Below are positions 1 through 12,040 of a DNA stretch of 64,000 nucleotides, in pieces. Under the pieces are notes generated by a model, which had not been told where the DNA came from, did no database searches, and saw only the letters and a program-made list of their open reading frames with translations. Numbering within the stretch: position 1 is the first letter of the stretch; each line of letters starts with the position of its first letter. Source of the DNA: Mantis religiosa (Eukaryota > Arthropoda > Insecta > Mantodea > Mantidae); contig CM060954.1 of assembly GCA_030765055.1 (NCBI GenBank), positions 106,206,645-106,270,644 on the forward strand. The letters run 5' to 3'. The position numbers and the translations under genes are program-made.

Positions 1-326
1 CGAGGTGTTTATGCGCTAGATAAATCTCTTGCAGTGCAGTCATTAGGCTAATTTAGCTTATTTATACCGAATGTAAGACTCATGATAAACGCCCATAATG
101 GTACGATCCCTTTCTCTTTTTTAAATGAAGTTGTGTTATTGGTTATTTTTTATATTTTCAGGTATCTTATGATTGGTTCCTTTAAATATAATATTTTTCA
201 TTGGCTGAAAGGAATTATTGTTTTTCAGTATATCAACACGGAGGGCGTGTCCTTAATTTATGAAGGGAAGATGTACAGACGTGAATTTTGTCACGTACAC
301 ATATTGGAGGCTTTTTCTTGGTTTTT
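1..326. other. AT-rich, no gene seen
   Basis: No coding, tRNA-like or terminal-repeat signal is visible. The short open frames here have no recognisable motif. Confidence 0.5.
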
Positions 327-750
327 CCCTACAAATTAGATTTGGAATCTTATAGTACAATAGACGTTTACTTTTCAAAGATGAGAGATAGAACAAGTAT
401 TTCTTCTAAATGTATTCAAAGTGTTGTTTTCGTAAAACACTTGCTTCCTAAGGTTTTCCTGTACATTGGTTACATAAAAGGCTTTTGTTACTTGTTAAAA
501 GATTTTAAAGAAAGGATGTTTTTGAAAGAATTGGAATTCCCTACAAATATGTTTTTTGGTATCTTATAGAACAATAGACGCTTACTTTTCAAAGATGAGA
601 GATAGAACAAGTATTTCTTCTAAATGTATTCAAAGTATTGTTTTCGTAAACACTTGCTTCACAAGGAATGGACTTTCCAGCACATTGGTTAGATAAAAGG
701 CTTTTGTTATTTGTTAAAGGTTTTCAAGGAAGGGGTGTTTACATTTTCTC
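327..750. repeat. 212-bp tandem duplication
   Basis: Two adjacent copies (327-538 and 539-750) start at the same CCCTACAAAT and stay alignable to their ends with scattered substitutions and small indels. The two short overlapping open frames over the first copy are not conserved in the second. This is a local duplication, not a gene. Confidence 0.8.
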
Positions 751-2348
751 ATGAATATTTCTTATAAAGGTTGCTTTTAAAGTTTAGGTGTGCAATTAAT
801 AAAATGGTTGATGTAGCTTCTCTCTACTTGGGTTAATATGGTATAAGAATTGGAAAATGTCTTGACAAAGCAATTCGACCTTTAAAAATATAAGGTTCTG
901 ATATAGATTGACATACATGAGGTAAAATTGTTAAAAAGCTCTCCACATATATGTGTAAATTTCCAAGGTTGAGAATATTATGGTTGAAAAAACAAGTGAA
1001 TAAAAATATTAAACTACAGTCCGATGCAGATAATACAGAACTCCATATATACCATTTTAATATAAGTTAGTCGATTTAGAAGTGACTAAATGACGTTGAA
1101 AAATGCTAAAAAATGGAAACTTCTACCTGCACCGCATCAGCCAAAAGAACCATCTTTCTGAGAAAGGTTCTGATATAGATTGACATTTCGTATAAAGGTT
1201 TATTATATATTTTGAATAGATGCGATGTTTCTTAGACACTTCATAATTATCTAAGTACATATGTATTTTTGCTAACTGTGCGAAGTAAACTTTGAAGTGT
1301 TTTACATTCTTATTATTTGAATATTTTACAAATTTATTTGTTCTTTAATTATATATAAAAATCTTATCATTGAATATTCTCATTTCCTTAGAAGTATAAA
1401 AAAATCGTTAGTATGGTTTCCCTTGATGAGGAATATTCGACCCCTAAATACCCGAGGTTAATAAAGGAATCTCTGAGTAAAATTAATCCGTCTTTTACGC
1501 TCAATGCAGTACGAAACGCTGAGAACCATAGCAGCTATATTTACCAAAAATATTAAACTCATTTTTTTTAATTTTTGTCTACAGGATTTATATATAAAGT
1601 GTTATTATTTTTATGGTCTTTTTGTTTACTCGTATAAATCGAAGTATTCTTTACTTTTAAAAGGACGGGAATTCCTAAAGTTATACCTCTTCTTATGAAT
1701 GCCTAAACATAATGCCCTTTCCGAAACTATTTCAGATATAAATCGAATTATGCATTTATTTCTTGAGAAAGATATTTCAAATAAAATAATACATATTTTC
1801 ATGTGTTAATCATCTTGCAACACAGAAAGAGTCTAAGAACATTGTCCTGCTTCACATTGTGACCGCAGATAAAGATCTCCATTTTACCTGACTATGTGCG
1901 GTGCAATGAAGCATAGTCCACCACAGGCTTGGGCTATTATGTGAAAAATACAATTAGGAAGAAATACTCTGAACGCTTCGTTGTTATGTTCCGACGTTAT
2001 TATTCTTAAACACGAGGGAACCTGCTTTTTGCATGAATGAACTTGCTAGCCATGTCACAAAGAATTTGGAATTTCCCATCTAGCATGGGAGCGTTCATAA
2101 CACTTTACATTCAGAGAATACATTTATCGATATCTGAAACACTATATATTTCCTTATTTTAATTTATCAAGCTACGTCACGCAACCAAAGGTGCTTTGAT
2201 GTAACCCGGCAAAAGTTGGTCGCATGTGAGAAATCACGTTATACGCCTCCCGCCGCGCCGATTATTTAATTAAGTAATTGATCATTTCTTTATTATATAA
2301 TAATTATATATTCATTTGTTTATTGATTCATTTAATTATTTCTTTATT
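751..2348. other. AT-rich intergenic DNA
   Basis: No gene recognised. A 23-bp sequence near 892 recurs near 1164, which hints at relic repeat DNA. The remainder shows no motif I can name. Confidence 0.4.
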
Positions 2349-3019
2349 TGTTACCTAATTAGTGGCGGCTCTTTTGAGAGATTTTAAAATATTAGGTCGA
2401 TTCTGTGACGTCATTAATTTCGGGATTTTGTAAACTCAAAGGGGTGGAGATAATTGCTTATCAGATGTCGGCATCTCTTTGAGGGATTTTAAAATATTAG
2501 GTCGATTCTGTGACGTCATTAATTTCGGGATTTTGTAAACTCAAAGGGGAGGTGATATTTGCTTATCAGATGTCGGCATCTCTTTGAGGGATTTTAAAAT
2601 ATTAGGTCGATTCTGTGACGTCATTAATTTCGGGATTTTGTAAACTCAAAGGGGAGGTGATAATTGCTTATCAGATGTCGGCATCTCTTTGAGGGATTTT
2701 AAAATACTGTGCTTTCTTTGAGTCGATTCTGTGACGTCACTGTAGGTCGCGTGCCGGGTGAGCGTGTTTTATGACGCCATTCATGACGTATGCCATTTAG
2801 AGGTGTGTCTGTGACGTCACTTTTCGTCGCGTGCCAGGTAGGCGTGTTTTATGACGTCATTCATGACGTATGCCATTTAGGGGTGTGTCTGTGACGTCAT
2901 TCATAACATGGAGCGGGCGGCACTTTCAAGGACAAAGAGGTGTGATAATAGGATTACATTGTAATCCAATTAGCGCTATTGTTATCTAATTAGAGGCGGC
3001 TCCTTTGAGGGATTTTAAA
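2349..3019. repeat. Composite tandem array rich in TGACGTCA
   Basis: A 105-bp unit begins at 2380, 2485, 2590 and 2695 (the last copy partial) and is followed by an 80-bp unit anchored at 2731, 2811 and 2891. The whole block is bracketed by similar ~38-bp sequences at about 2350 and 2981. Every unit carries the palindrome TGACGTCA, at 2406, 2511, 2616, 2732, 2812, 2852 and 2892, plus a one-mismatch copy at 2772. This octamer is the full CRE/ATF site. Whether anything binds here is unknown; it may only be satellite-like DNA. Confidence 0.85.
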
Positions 3020-3029
3020 GCGGTATTTC

Positions 3030-3605
3030 CTATCTACTATCCTGAATACATCTACAACCACTTCCTCATTGCATCTTTACTGAATTTCGATTTAAATACT
3101 AGCAGTGCATTAGGTACAAATCCACTAGACGTTCCAGTATGAAAAACGAGTCTAGAGCTCTTTCCAAATGGCCCATGAAAAAGATGATCCAATTCAATAA
3201 TTTCAGAAACCCACATTTTCCCTTTCGACCGATTAACGTTCTCCTAGGTTCCGTCCAAATAAATAATGCGCCATCCAGTATTTCAAACATTCTTTATTTG
3301 CCGTAAAAATTGAAATCGTTTGACCATGACGTTGGCCTTTTATATTATGAATTTTCATCCTGAATTGTTATTTACATTACGAAATCTCATGCTTTTCGTT
3401 GTCACACGTAAAGCCTATCTACTTCCACTGAAATTAGCTGCGTCTTTTAATTTTTGCTTGATGTCACTTAAACTGGTCAGGAAATGCGATTTATGAAACC
3501 TTTTGTGAATGAACCAACTGCTGTTCTTTGTTAGTTTCTTTCCTGGCGTTGTAACAACAGTGCCGCTTTCGTTTGCTTTGTTCTTTTGTTGAAGCATTCT
3601 TTATA
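3030..3605 (-). pseudogene. Transposase relic, C-terminal part (DDE-type, split by mariner)
   Basis: On the - strand, joined to 4931-5290, this reads as a degenerate transposase-like protein. Visible pieces are a TTPGKK linker segment with a following helix-turn-helix-like stretch ending FSGSR (3597-3415), and a DDE-region remnant containing GKSSRLVFHTGTSSGFVPNA in another frame near 3230-3080. I recognise this layout from an insect repeat family whose catalytic motif is YLDETWVN. That motif is only a remnant here (YLDG near 3270). Stops and frameshifts make it non-functional. A related relic lies at 62940-63240 on the + strand. Confidence 0.55.
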
Positions 3606-4928
3606 ACGGCATGTTTTTTAAGTCAGTGCCGTTTTGCGATTCCGCCGCCGCAGCGCTACGGTCGGCGTTCCGCGCATGTGCGCTGGTTACCTACATATCT
3701 TGTCTACGCACTGACGCCATTACAGTATGATTCTTCATTGTATACGTTGGTTACTGAGTGTTTAAGATGCCTCCGACAGTCGTGAGTCCCGCCGATTGTG
3801 AAGTACGGGCTGTTATACGATTTCTTAGTGCTAAAGGAGTAAAACCGATCGATATCCATCGTGAGATCTGTGAAGTTTACGGACAAAACATTATGAGTGA
3901 TGGAATGGTAAGGAAATGGGTGAGAGCATTTAAAGAAGGCCGCACAAATATGCATGATGAAGAACGGGGTGGGCGTTCTTCGGTCGTTACTGAAGATTTG
4001 GTGCAGAAAGTGGACGAAAAGGCGAGAGAAAACAGACGCTTTACAATTTCATCATTGTGCGACTATTTTCCTCAATATTCTCGTAGTGTTTTGTATCGCA
4101 TTGTGACCGAGAACTTGAAGTACCGGAAATTGTGTTCATGTTGGGTTCCGAAAATGACGGATTTGCACAAAACCCAACGTTTAGGCAGTGCATTGACTTT
4201 CCTTGAGCGGAACCACAATGAAGGTGAAGATTTTTTTTAGACCAAATGGTTACTGATGAAACATGGGTGGCCTACGTCACACCAGAATCGAAACAACAAT
4301 GCATGGAATGGCGACATTCATCATCACCCACAAAAGTGAAGTTTAAGCAAACAATTTCTGCCCGGAAAATTATGTGCAGTTTTTTTGGGACAGAAAAGGA
4401 GTATTGCTAGTGGAGTTTCTGCCTCGTAATGAGACAATCAATGCAGCGCCTTATTGTGAGACATTGAACAATCTGCGCCGAGCAATCCAGAACAAAAGAC
4501 GTGGAAAGTTGAGTAAGGGTATCGTTTTGCTGCATGACAAAGCCCGTCCACATGTGGTTAATCGGACCAAATATCTCATCAAATCTTTTCAATGGGAAAC
4601 TCTAGATCATCCTCCATACAGCCCAGATCTGGCGCCCAGCGACTACCATTTGTTCCTGCACTTGAAGAAACATCTGGGCGGTCAGTGTCTTCAAGACGAT
4701 AACGAAGTCAAAACAGTTGTGATACAGTGGTTAACACGTCAGGTGGCAGAATTTTATGAGGGTATTCAAAAACTGGTGCCACGTTATGACAAGTGCCTCA
4801 ATATTCACGGAAATTATGTAGAAAAGTAGATTAAGGTACAGGCTTTCATGTAAAAATAAAATTGTTGCGATATCTATGCACGTCTTTTTTTAATTCCAAA
4901 ACGGTACTGACTTAAAAAACATGCCTCG
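3606..4928 (+). mobile_element. mariner transposon, full length, TIRs and TA target site
   Basis: A 1.32-kb element is bounded by TA dinucleotides at 3604-3605 and 4929-4930. Its terminal inverted repeats match over about 28 bp (3609-3636 against 4897-4924 reversed) with one mismatch, including the core TTTTTTAAGTCAGT. Length, TA target and DD34D transposase identify a mariner. It inserted into the - strand transposase relic around it, so it is younger than that relic. The 5' UTR is 3637-3766 and the 3' UTR 4830-4896. Confidence 0.92.
3767..4829 (+). pseudogene. mariner DD34D transposase, frameshifted
   Basis: This is the cut-and-paste transposase of the enclosing mariner. The first frame (ATG 3767 to 4240) carries the N-terminal helix-turn-helix with AVIRFLSAKGVKPIDIHREI. 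The middle portion (4240-4372) has the first catalytic motif TDETWV; family members usually have TGDETW. The last frame, from about 4377, carries LLHDKARPHV and YSPDLAPSDYHLF. The second and third catalytic aspartates are exactly 34 residues apart. Two reading-frame breaks fall in T runs: an 8-T run at 4231-4238 and a 7-T run at 4380-4386. The protein cannot be made as one chain, so the copy is non-autonomous, but its TIRs are still good. Confidence 0.9.
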
Positions 4929-4930
4929 TA

Positions 4931-5290
4931 GAAGTGCGAAATACACCAGTAGTTGCGGCTGTTCTTTCCATGATCAGTGTCACGGATATTATTGGTTTAC
5001 CAGATGTTAACGCCTCCAGTTCATTTGCCAAGAACCTATGCACCAAACATACAATTTCCCGTGCATTAGATTGAAGAGATTTCTCCTTTCTTCCAATACT
5101 ATGTTGGAACAATACGATAACCAACATAATAAACAGGACGAAACACATAGCGACGTTTCCATATTTCACTGTCAGTATAAAGTTCTGTTTGATAGATTAG
5201 GTAGTCGCGGATAGCAGTGGCCGTGTTTTTACGAAATGTCACCGCTCTCTTGTCACAGGGTGGGGTAGTGCTAAGTAAGTCGTGTTTCAA
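4931..5290 (-). pseudogene. Transposase relic, N-terminal part
   Basis: The - strand reading contains KEKSLQSNAREIVCLVHRFL and, further on, ERTAATTGVFRTSTR just before the mariner insertion. This resembles the N-terminal DNA-binding region of the same DDE-type family seen at 3030-3605. Taking the mariner (3606-4928) out brings the two halves together in the expected order. Frameshifts are present and no complete protein remains. Confidence 0.55.
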
Positions 5291-5481
5291 GTTAAACCAG
5301 ATAAATCATAGTGCTAGCAGAAAAAAATAGGCGTTTACTACGCTTTTCCGAGAATGTTATTGTACATTTTAGTATCACAAAAGAATGAATATGACTTATA
5401 TTTGGAAGAACGTTTTCCAGTAGCACCTTGCAGAGCAAGACATTTACTTAATCTGATACTTGAGCACTCCTCCCTCCCGTT

Positions 5482-5740
<259 letters not shown>

Positions 5741-6492
5741 TTATTATAATTTACGTGTTACCATTTGTCGTGTGCGGATACCTGTTTGTAATATTTTACA
5801 TATTTAATTTTGTATTCAATAATTTTGCTTCAGGTTGTGCTGTGGTGTGATTACTTTAGAATATGTAACAGTTTATAAGAAACTTCAACTTCCATTCCTC
5901 AGCTTCACTTTATTCGGGAACATAAAACTATCCCTGGGACGTGATCTCGGATCGACATATTTTATTACTTCTAAATTATCGAAATAGTAATACTTTTTTG
6001 AAGATGATTATTTACTTCCAACACAAAACATAAATAAAAACAATACAGTTATTCACTACTTCCAAACATGTTGTCCTTGCACAGGCACCAAATCGCTCTT
6101 ATCAAGCGCCTACCGGATTTTGATTCCGTTTCCCTGGGTAACCATTCTCTATTACATTAATCTCTCATCACCAACTGTGTCACTTGTCTTTCTACCAAGC
6201 ACAACTATATTTTCACACAATATACAAACTGTTAAACATTTTTATAAATTTGTAACACCACCACAAAATACACAAACAACGCTTGGTCAAGGGTCAACCA
6301 GACGGCTTGGGCCCTTTTACTGACGTATAAAAACTCCTGCAGGACGAAATCCCGGCACACCGTTGGGATTGGTATGATCCTGTCAATTAAGTGTCGTTAA
6401 CACTAATTATAGGCTTTAAATTTTATAACTAGTTTTGCTCTTACAAAAGAAACTTTTCTGACATTTAATTATATGTGCACATTCACATTCTT
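5741..6492. other. AT-rich intergenic DNA
   Basis: No gene or repeat boundary recognised. Confidence 0.4.
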
Positions 6493-6731
6493 GCCCACCT
6501 CGGTGGCGTGGTGGTAGCATGTCTGCCTCATGTTCAAGAGGTCCCGAGTTCGAATCTTGGTCAGGGTGAGTTATCTGGATAAGGTTTTTCCGGGGTTTTC
6601 CCTTATCCTGAAAGACGAATGTCGGGTAACTCTAAGCTCTATGGACCCTGGGCTCATTTGAGCATCGTTTCACCAATTCCATTCATCGTCCGATATGTCT
6701 TAACGTTGGAGGACGTAAAATTAAAAAAAAA
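6493..6731 (+). repeat. SINE, family C
   Basis: tRNA-derived head with A-box-like GGTGGCGTGGTGGTAGCATG and B-box GAGTTCGAATC, then a body containing TTTTTCCGGGGTTTTCCC, ending in an A-rich tail at 6717-6731. A diverged second copy is on the - strand at about 43440-43600, which supports a repeat family. Confidence 0.8.
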
Positions 6732-6959
6732 ATCGCTTTCTTGCGGAGATGTATCATTTTCTTCCCATTGCTCTGTATAGTTTTTCACGTCGATGTTAAG
6801 GATCACGATATTTTTTGTGGTGAAATCACATCGGATATACATGCATAGGCGCTTACTCTCATAAACCCTGTTTCGGTAGCAGTCTTTTTGTTCCACTGCC
6901 TTTAACTGCAGTGGTCATATCGGCGGCCGTTCTCCTTTGGAATATATTGATGGTGTTAA

Positions 6960-7130
6960 CTCGTAATCGTTGGGTTGTGTCTAAATCACGCACACATTCA
7001 CACTTTCAGACTCTGGGAAAGATGTGGAATCATCTTGGTTGGAGAAAAATCTCCACCCCCCAGCCGGGAATCAAACTCGGGACCCCTAGCACGGCAGGCA
7101 GCTGCTCTACCGACCGAGCTCAACCCGTAG
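6960..7130 (-). repeat. tRNA-derived SINE
   Basis: On the - strand the head reads GAGCTCGGTCGGTAGAGCAG (A-box) and later GGTCCCGAGTTTGATTCCC (B-box), with a short body containing GGAGATTTTTCTCC. Promoter boxes have normal spacing; no tRNA function is implied. Confidence 0.7.
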
Positions 7131-7596
7131 TCGTCTTCTGTCTGTCCGTGTATTCAACATAAGCGAAGCTGACTGACACACTCGTCTAACAAGAGAGCCC
7201 GATATAATAGTGGCTTGTGGGACCTCTAAAATATGTTCATGCAGGTGCGCTCACAAAGAGTAGAGAAGTTTACCAAAATACAAACATATTCGATTTGGTT
7301 ACTTTTTATAGTCTATCTTATCTTCCAGAGCGGCAAACCTGTCGATAATATCGCTATAAAAGGATGACGGTGCTTCTCGATCGTAATGTTCGTCAACGAT
7401 TAAATTAGTTCTGTGATTTAGAGTTCCTGACAGAGGTCGATTCTCTTCAGACTACAAAGGCTATTTCCACTGATGCATTGGTCGAGGAAATTATCACAAA
7501 TAGTTGTTTCATCAATGCGGGTTTTACACATATGGCTGACACAAACAAAACTAGTTGCAAACCATACTATAGAACATTTAAAATTTTGTCTTTGGC

Positions 7597-7629
<33 letters not shown>
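7131..7629. other. No gene; ends in an (AT)n run
   Basis: Nothing recognised except an (AT)n stretch at about 7600-7627 that abuts the LINE remnant. Confidence 0.4.
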
Positions 7630-7632
<3 letters not shown>

Positions 7633-8134
7633 CACTTAACTACATGAAAGAAACCCTACATTCATTCAAAACAAATGCAGAAGTTCATACGCAGGATACT
7701 AGAGCAAAGAACAATCTATTTATCAATTCACATAGAACCAAATTGTATGAAAGTAGCTTCATACATGCTGGTCTACATTTATTCAACAAACAACCACAGA
7801 ATGTAAAGAATATTGAGCCCAAACCAAAATTCAAAAAGGCTCTATTTAATTTCTTAATGGAGAGAAACTTTTATAGTGTAGAGGATTTCCTAAATCATGA
7901 AATAGAGTAATCTCCACATTTGTGAACAATTACTTTTATATAGCATTTCTCTATGGTCTTTATATATTTTGTTTTTATTTCCTTTTCTACTTTAGACTTT
8001 TGCTGGATCCTGTATCTGTTACAGTTTTTAGTCTTATGTAACTTTTTATATTTATCTTTGTATCTTGAACTAACGTGTCCTATAACATGTATTATGTTCC
8101 AAAGGATGAAATAAATACAATACAGTACAATACA
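7630..8134 (+). pseudogene. LINE 3' end: C-terminus of reverse transcriptase ORF, 3' UTR and tail
   Basis: The coding part (7630-7910) has the layout typical of the last ~90 residues of jockey/CR1-type LINE ORF2: a basic TRAKNNLFI segment, a SSFIHAGLHLFNKQP block, and an end of the form FYSVEDFL shortly before the stop. About 200 bp of 3' UTR follow, and the copy ends at 8107-8134 in short direct repeats of AATACAGTAC type, as many such LINEs do. The catalytic domain is absent: this is a strongly 5'-truncated insertion. Confidence 0.7.
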
Positions 8135-9088
8135 TTTCATATGGTGCAAGATCATGATAGCTCAAATGAGCTGTATAAAAAGGCACAATTCGATTATAAG
8201 GCATAGAGGCTTTCTAAATACTTCCGGAGCACATTTTTCTAATTGACACAAGCAACGGAGGGAAAAACTGACGAAATTATTTACAATCTTGTAGGTGTAT
8301 CCACAGATGGTGGCACTGTATTCCAATATTGACACCAAATGCTTATTTGCAGCAAAATTATTTTAAATACTTATAAATAAAGGAAGTTGGACTTTTGGGG
8401 GATTCTCTTCCGGTAGTAACACTGATAACCAATGAGGATTCTTCAACATTTTGTAATATAGTAGGTAGTTTACCACTCATTTCCATTGTCACTAGCATTC
8501 TTAATTTTCGTCGGTTGTGGTTAATGGCAAGAGAATTTTTCTGTAGGATATCAAATAAAATAGCCGTTATTCTTGTAAAATGTTTACTGAAAACAGCCAA
8601 GAAGATTAATTCAAAGTTTATAATTTCATTGAGATATTCTGCTCTATCATAATCAATGGCATTGCTCTATTGTAGCACAAATAAATAAAGAAATATACCT
8701 TATTGCCTTTTGAAATGATCCTCTCATCCATTATTACTCTTAACATTTGTCCCCAGTGTTGGCCAATTGTATAGATAATCTTTGAGTTAGAACTACGTCT
8801 TCTGTTAGTAATGTCGCTATTTTCTTAGCTACATTGAAACATAATTATTAAAAGCATTCTGAAGTGTCTGAACATGAGCCTTTTATTGAAATACATTCAA
8901 ATGTCCAGACATAAAGCTAGCCTGTCATAACACTGTACAAATTTCTGCTCATCTTGCCTGGTCTCTTCAAAGTTTTTAATTTACTCTGGAATGACTTCAG
9001 TCTATAGGCTTATAACTTTTGTTCAGACAAATTCATTAAGAATGGTAAGTAGCAAACTGAAGTGTTTCTGTAGACTTTCTGGCACTTA
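8135..9088. other. AT-rich DNA without recognised gene
   Basis: Short opposite-strand open frames around 8358-8652 lack motifs and are probably chance. No SORD first exon was recognised here. Confidence 0.35.
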
Positions 9089-10038
9089 TGCAGAATGTAA
9101 CAAAAAAGCATGTCAAAAATTTTGATAAAACATTTCTTGGATATAGAGGTTAAAAAAGTTGCATGAACAAAGATTCAGAAATTGCTTATTTCCATGGGTG
9201 AGCGTCTGTCCACCCAACACAAGAAGAATGTGTAAGGTAATCACTTTTGCTGTCCCCATGATGTTTATGCTTGCCATCCGGATATGATAAGGTGCTAGGT
9301 TCATGTAAAATAGAGTTTTGTCACATAACTCATCCATGCATAAAACCTATCACTGCATTTACTGAAACGAGCATTAGATCTGGCAACATGGGTGACTCAT
9401 GCACCATCATACATTCATTTTGTAGTAAACAGATCACTAACAGAGAAGATAAACAGTTCAAGCTCCTCTCCCCCTTCAGACCCTGCTTGGCTTCTTGTGG
9501 CAGAAAGATGGTATAGTATGTAATCTGCTTGTTAGGCACCGGTATTCACTTGATGCACGATGGATCTGCTCCTCATTTCAGGATTTCTCTCAGATTGCTG
9601 AATAGCAAGATTTCTTGGTAGCTGGGTCGGAAGAGGTGGACCAATTCCATGGCCTCCTGACTTAAACCCACTCGAATTTTATTTTGTGGACATCTTAAAT
9701 CTCTTGTTAATCCAACTCTAGTTGCAGGTGAGGACTCTTCAAGCTCATACTGTGGAAGGCTGCAAGACAATATGAAATTATCCAGGTCTAACTCAGGACA
9801 TTACCTGAGTCCATGCGATGGCTGGTTGACAGATACATTGGCGCTAATGGAGACCATTTTGAACATGAACTGTGATTTCCTGTTTTCCCATGTTCTGACA
9901 TTGAGTGTTGTAGCTGTAGAAGAAGTTCTCTAAATTGGAAATAAACCATTTCTGGAAATGTTCATATGACATTTGTTATCCTCAATCCATAAGAAATGCT
10001 TTCTGAAATTTTTGACATACCTTTCTTTTCACTCTGTA
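9089..10038 (+). mobile_element. Mariner/Tc1-superfamily element with degenerate transposase
   Basis: Terminal inverted repeats are visible: from 9089 the left end reads TGCAGAATG, later CATGTCAAAAATTT. The reversed right end (to 10038) has TACAGAGTG, later TATGTCAAAAATTT. Both ends abut TA. Inside, 9552-9872 is a frameshifted transposase C-terminal half with MHDGSAPHF, then GRGGPIPWPPDLNPLEF and an end GDHFEHEL before TGA. These are the second and third catalytic regions of a DDE transposase family common in insects. The N-terminal half is missing or decayed. At 950 bp it is an internally deleted, dead copy. Confidence 0.75.
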
Positions 10039-11207
10039 TAATAAGACCCTAAAAATTGTGAAATGAATTTTCGCTCAGTATTGTATTTATTATGATAGAG
10101 CTCTAGGACTAATGTCATCACCTGGAACAGAAAACAGAATGCTTATCTATTTATTTCATCCTTAGCATGAACCTATAAATACTATGAAATATATCCAATG
10201 AACCCATTTTGCATTGTTTTAGAATTGAAACTAAATATAAAGTTGATTTTGTAGTTTGTGTTTATTAAATCTGGAATATTCATTCAGTAACATATTGCTT
10301 GAAATTTTCCTGATTTAAAGATGAACTTTCATCCTGACCCTAAAAGAAAGTTATTTCCATATGTACTTGTGGCAACAACCATCAACTGCAAGAAGGCCAG
10401 CTTAGTCATATATTTTCATTGAACTGCATATAAAATGGCTTTATTTTCTTGAAAGTCATCAGATATAGTGCTTCATTTTTTTAAAAACTGTTTTACGCTG
10501 CAGTGTACATTTTAAGTGTTTTGCAGAATCATTCTGCTTATGAAGAGAAAGGGTTATATTTACGAAGTCTATGAACCTTTGTTCCACAGAACACTGCTTG
10601 TGATCTCCGGCTACTATTTAAACAAGGAAATTTAAAAGAAACACAAAACAAAAAACCTTTATAAATAGAGGAAGTGTTGCATTCTACCCAAAAAAAAGTC
10701 AATATTTCATAAAAATACAGGACTTGGAACGCCCTGAATAAAAATAATCATAAAACAAAGCATTTTTAGAAAAGTGCATACGTGTAAATATGCGCATATG
10801 TACAATACTGTATATTTTAGATAGCTTCTTGAGAAATGTAATGATATCTTGAATATTCTGGGAATGTCCTAGAAGTCCTCTGCATAACTAGATTCATCAT
10901 GAGTGATAAACAAAATCTTACTTCAAGTGTAGAGTTAATTAAAAACAATTTGTCATACATATTTTAAAATGTGAACCTTTTCAAGAACTTCCTTGTCATT
11001 TGTTTTCTAATACTTATACTTTTCTCAAGTGGGAAGTCATTCATTTTTTTACCTCTTAACCATGCAAAGAGATTTCTAAGTCATCACATAGCAGTCAGCT
11101 CCTGAACACTTTATGTTGCCCAGAAACAACAAAGATGTTTAGTCAGTCTTAGAATATTTTATCACTTCTTGTTATGTATTCTACAATTAAAATAAAGTAT
11201 TTATAGC
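10039..11207. other. AT-rich DNA without recognised gene
   Basis: No coding exon, SINE box or inverted terminus recognised. It may contain unannotated 5' sequence of SORD, but I see no convincing exon. Confidence 0.35.
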
Positions 11208-12040
11208 AGTTATACAAATAAAAATATATACTAATTAACTTCCACTTATCCTAAGAAGCTGATGTTAATACTTCTATCTTCTTTATACGAGATCGATTTC
11301 ATGAACATTTGCCCACATATTTAGTCAACACACTTCGTTGCCAAGGATACCATGTATTTACATATTACCAACATCTGAAGATGAAACAAACCTAAAAACA
11401 GAATCAATTGCCAGTATGTCAAAATTCATCACACGATTTTTATTTTTTGAAATAAATATTTTTTCCCACACTATAAATCTATGGGAACATTTAATTCTTT
11501 TAATAATTTAACTTCGGGATTTATTTCATGGTTAAGTGACCAAAAATGATCTGCTACGGCCAATTTATCAATTTGTTTATATTTAATGTTACGAAAATGT
11601 TCTTTCTTTCTGGTTCCAAACTACATTTTCATTAATTACGAAAGAACATTTTCGTAACATTAAATATAAACAAATTGATAAATCGGCCGTAGCAATCATT
11701 TTTGGTCATTTAACCATGGAATAAATCCCAAAGTTAAATTATTTAAACAATTAAATGTTCCCATAGATTTAATAGTGTGGGAAAAAAATATTTATTTTAA
11801 AAAATAAAACTCGCATAATGAATTTTGAAATACTGGCAATTGATTCTGTTTTTAGGTTTGTTTCGTCTTCAGATGTTGGTAATACATAAATACATGGTAT
11901 CCTTGACAATGAAGTGTGTTGACTGAAGATGTGGGCAAATGTTCATGAAATCGATCTCGTATAAACATCAACTTCTTAAGATAAGTGGAAGTTAATTAGT
12001 AAATACTTTTATTTGTATAATATTTATTACTCCACTGTAA
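11208..12040. mobile_element. Penelope-like element fold-back (head-to-head copies)
   Basis: Two ~390-bp arms (about 11208-11607 and 11639-12023) are reverse complements around a ~30-bp centre. Each arm read outward from the centre encodes the C-terminal part of the GIY-YIG endonuclease of Penelope-like retroelements: FRNIKYKQ, then ADHFWSLNHEINPEVKLLK in the left arm. The right arm is slightly frameshifted. Downstream of the coding part each arm carries a hammerhead-like sequence. The one in the right arm keeps the CTGAAGA core; the left one is mutated to CTAAATA. The sequence past 12023 matches termini seen at 54957 and near 60650. Confidence 0.75.
11918..11962 (+). ncRNA. Hammerhead-ribozyme-like motif in Penelope arm
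   Basis: Order seen: core CTGAAGA (11923-11929), a single T, helix II GTGGGC/GTTCAT with loop AAAT (two or three G·T pairs), GAA, self-complementary helix III ATCGAT (11950-11955), cleavage-site C (11956). Helix I pairs for only ~3 bp (TTGA/TCG), so this copy may be inactive. Hammerheads in Penelope pseudo-LTRs are known; activity here is inference. Confidence 0.5.
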
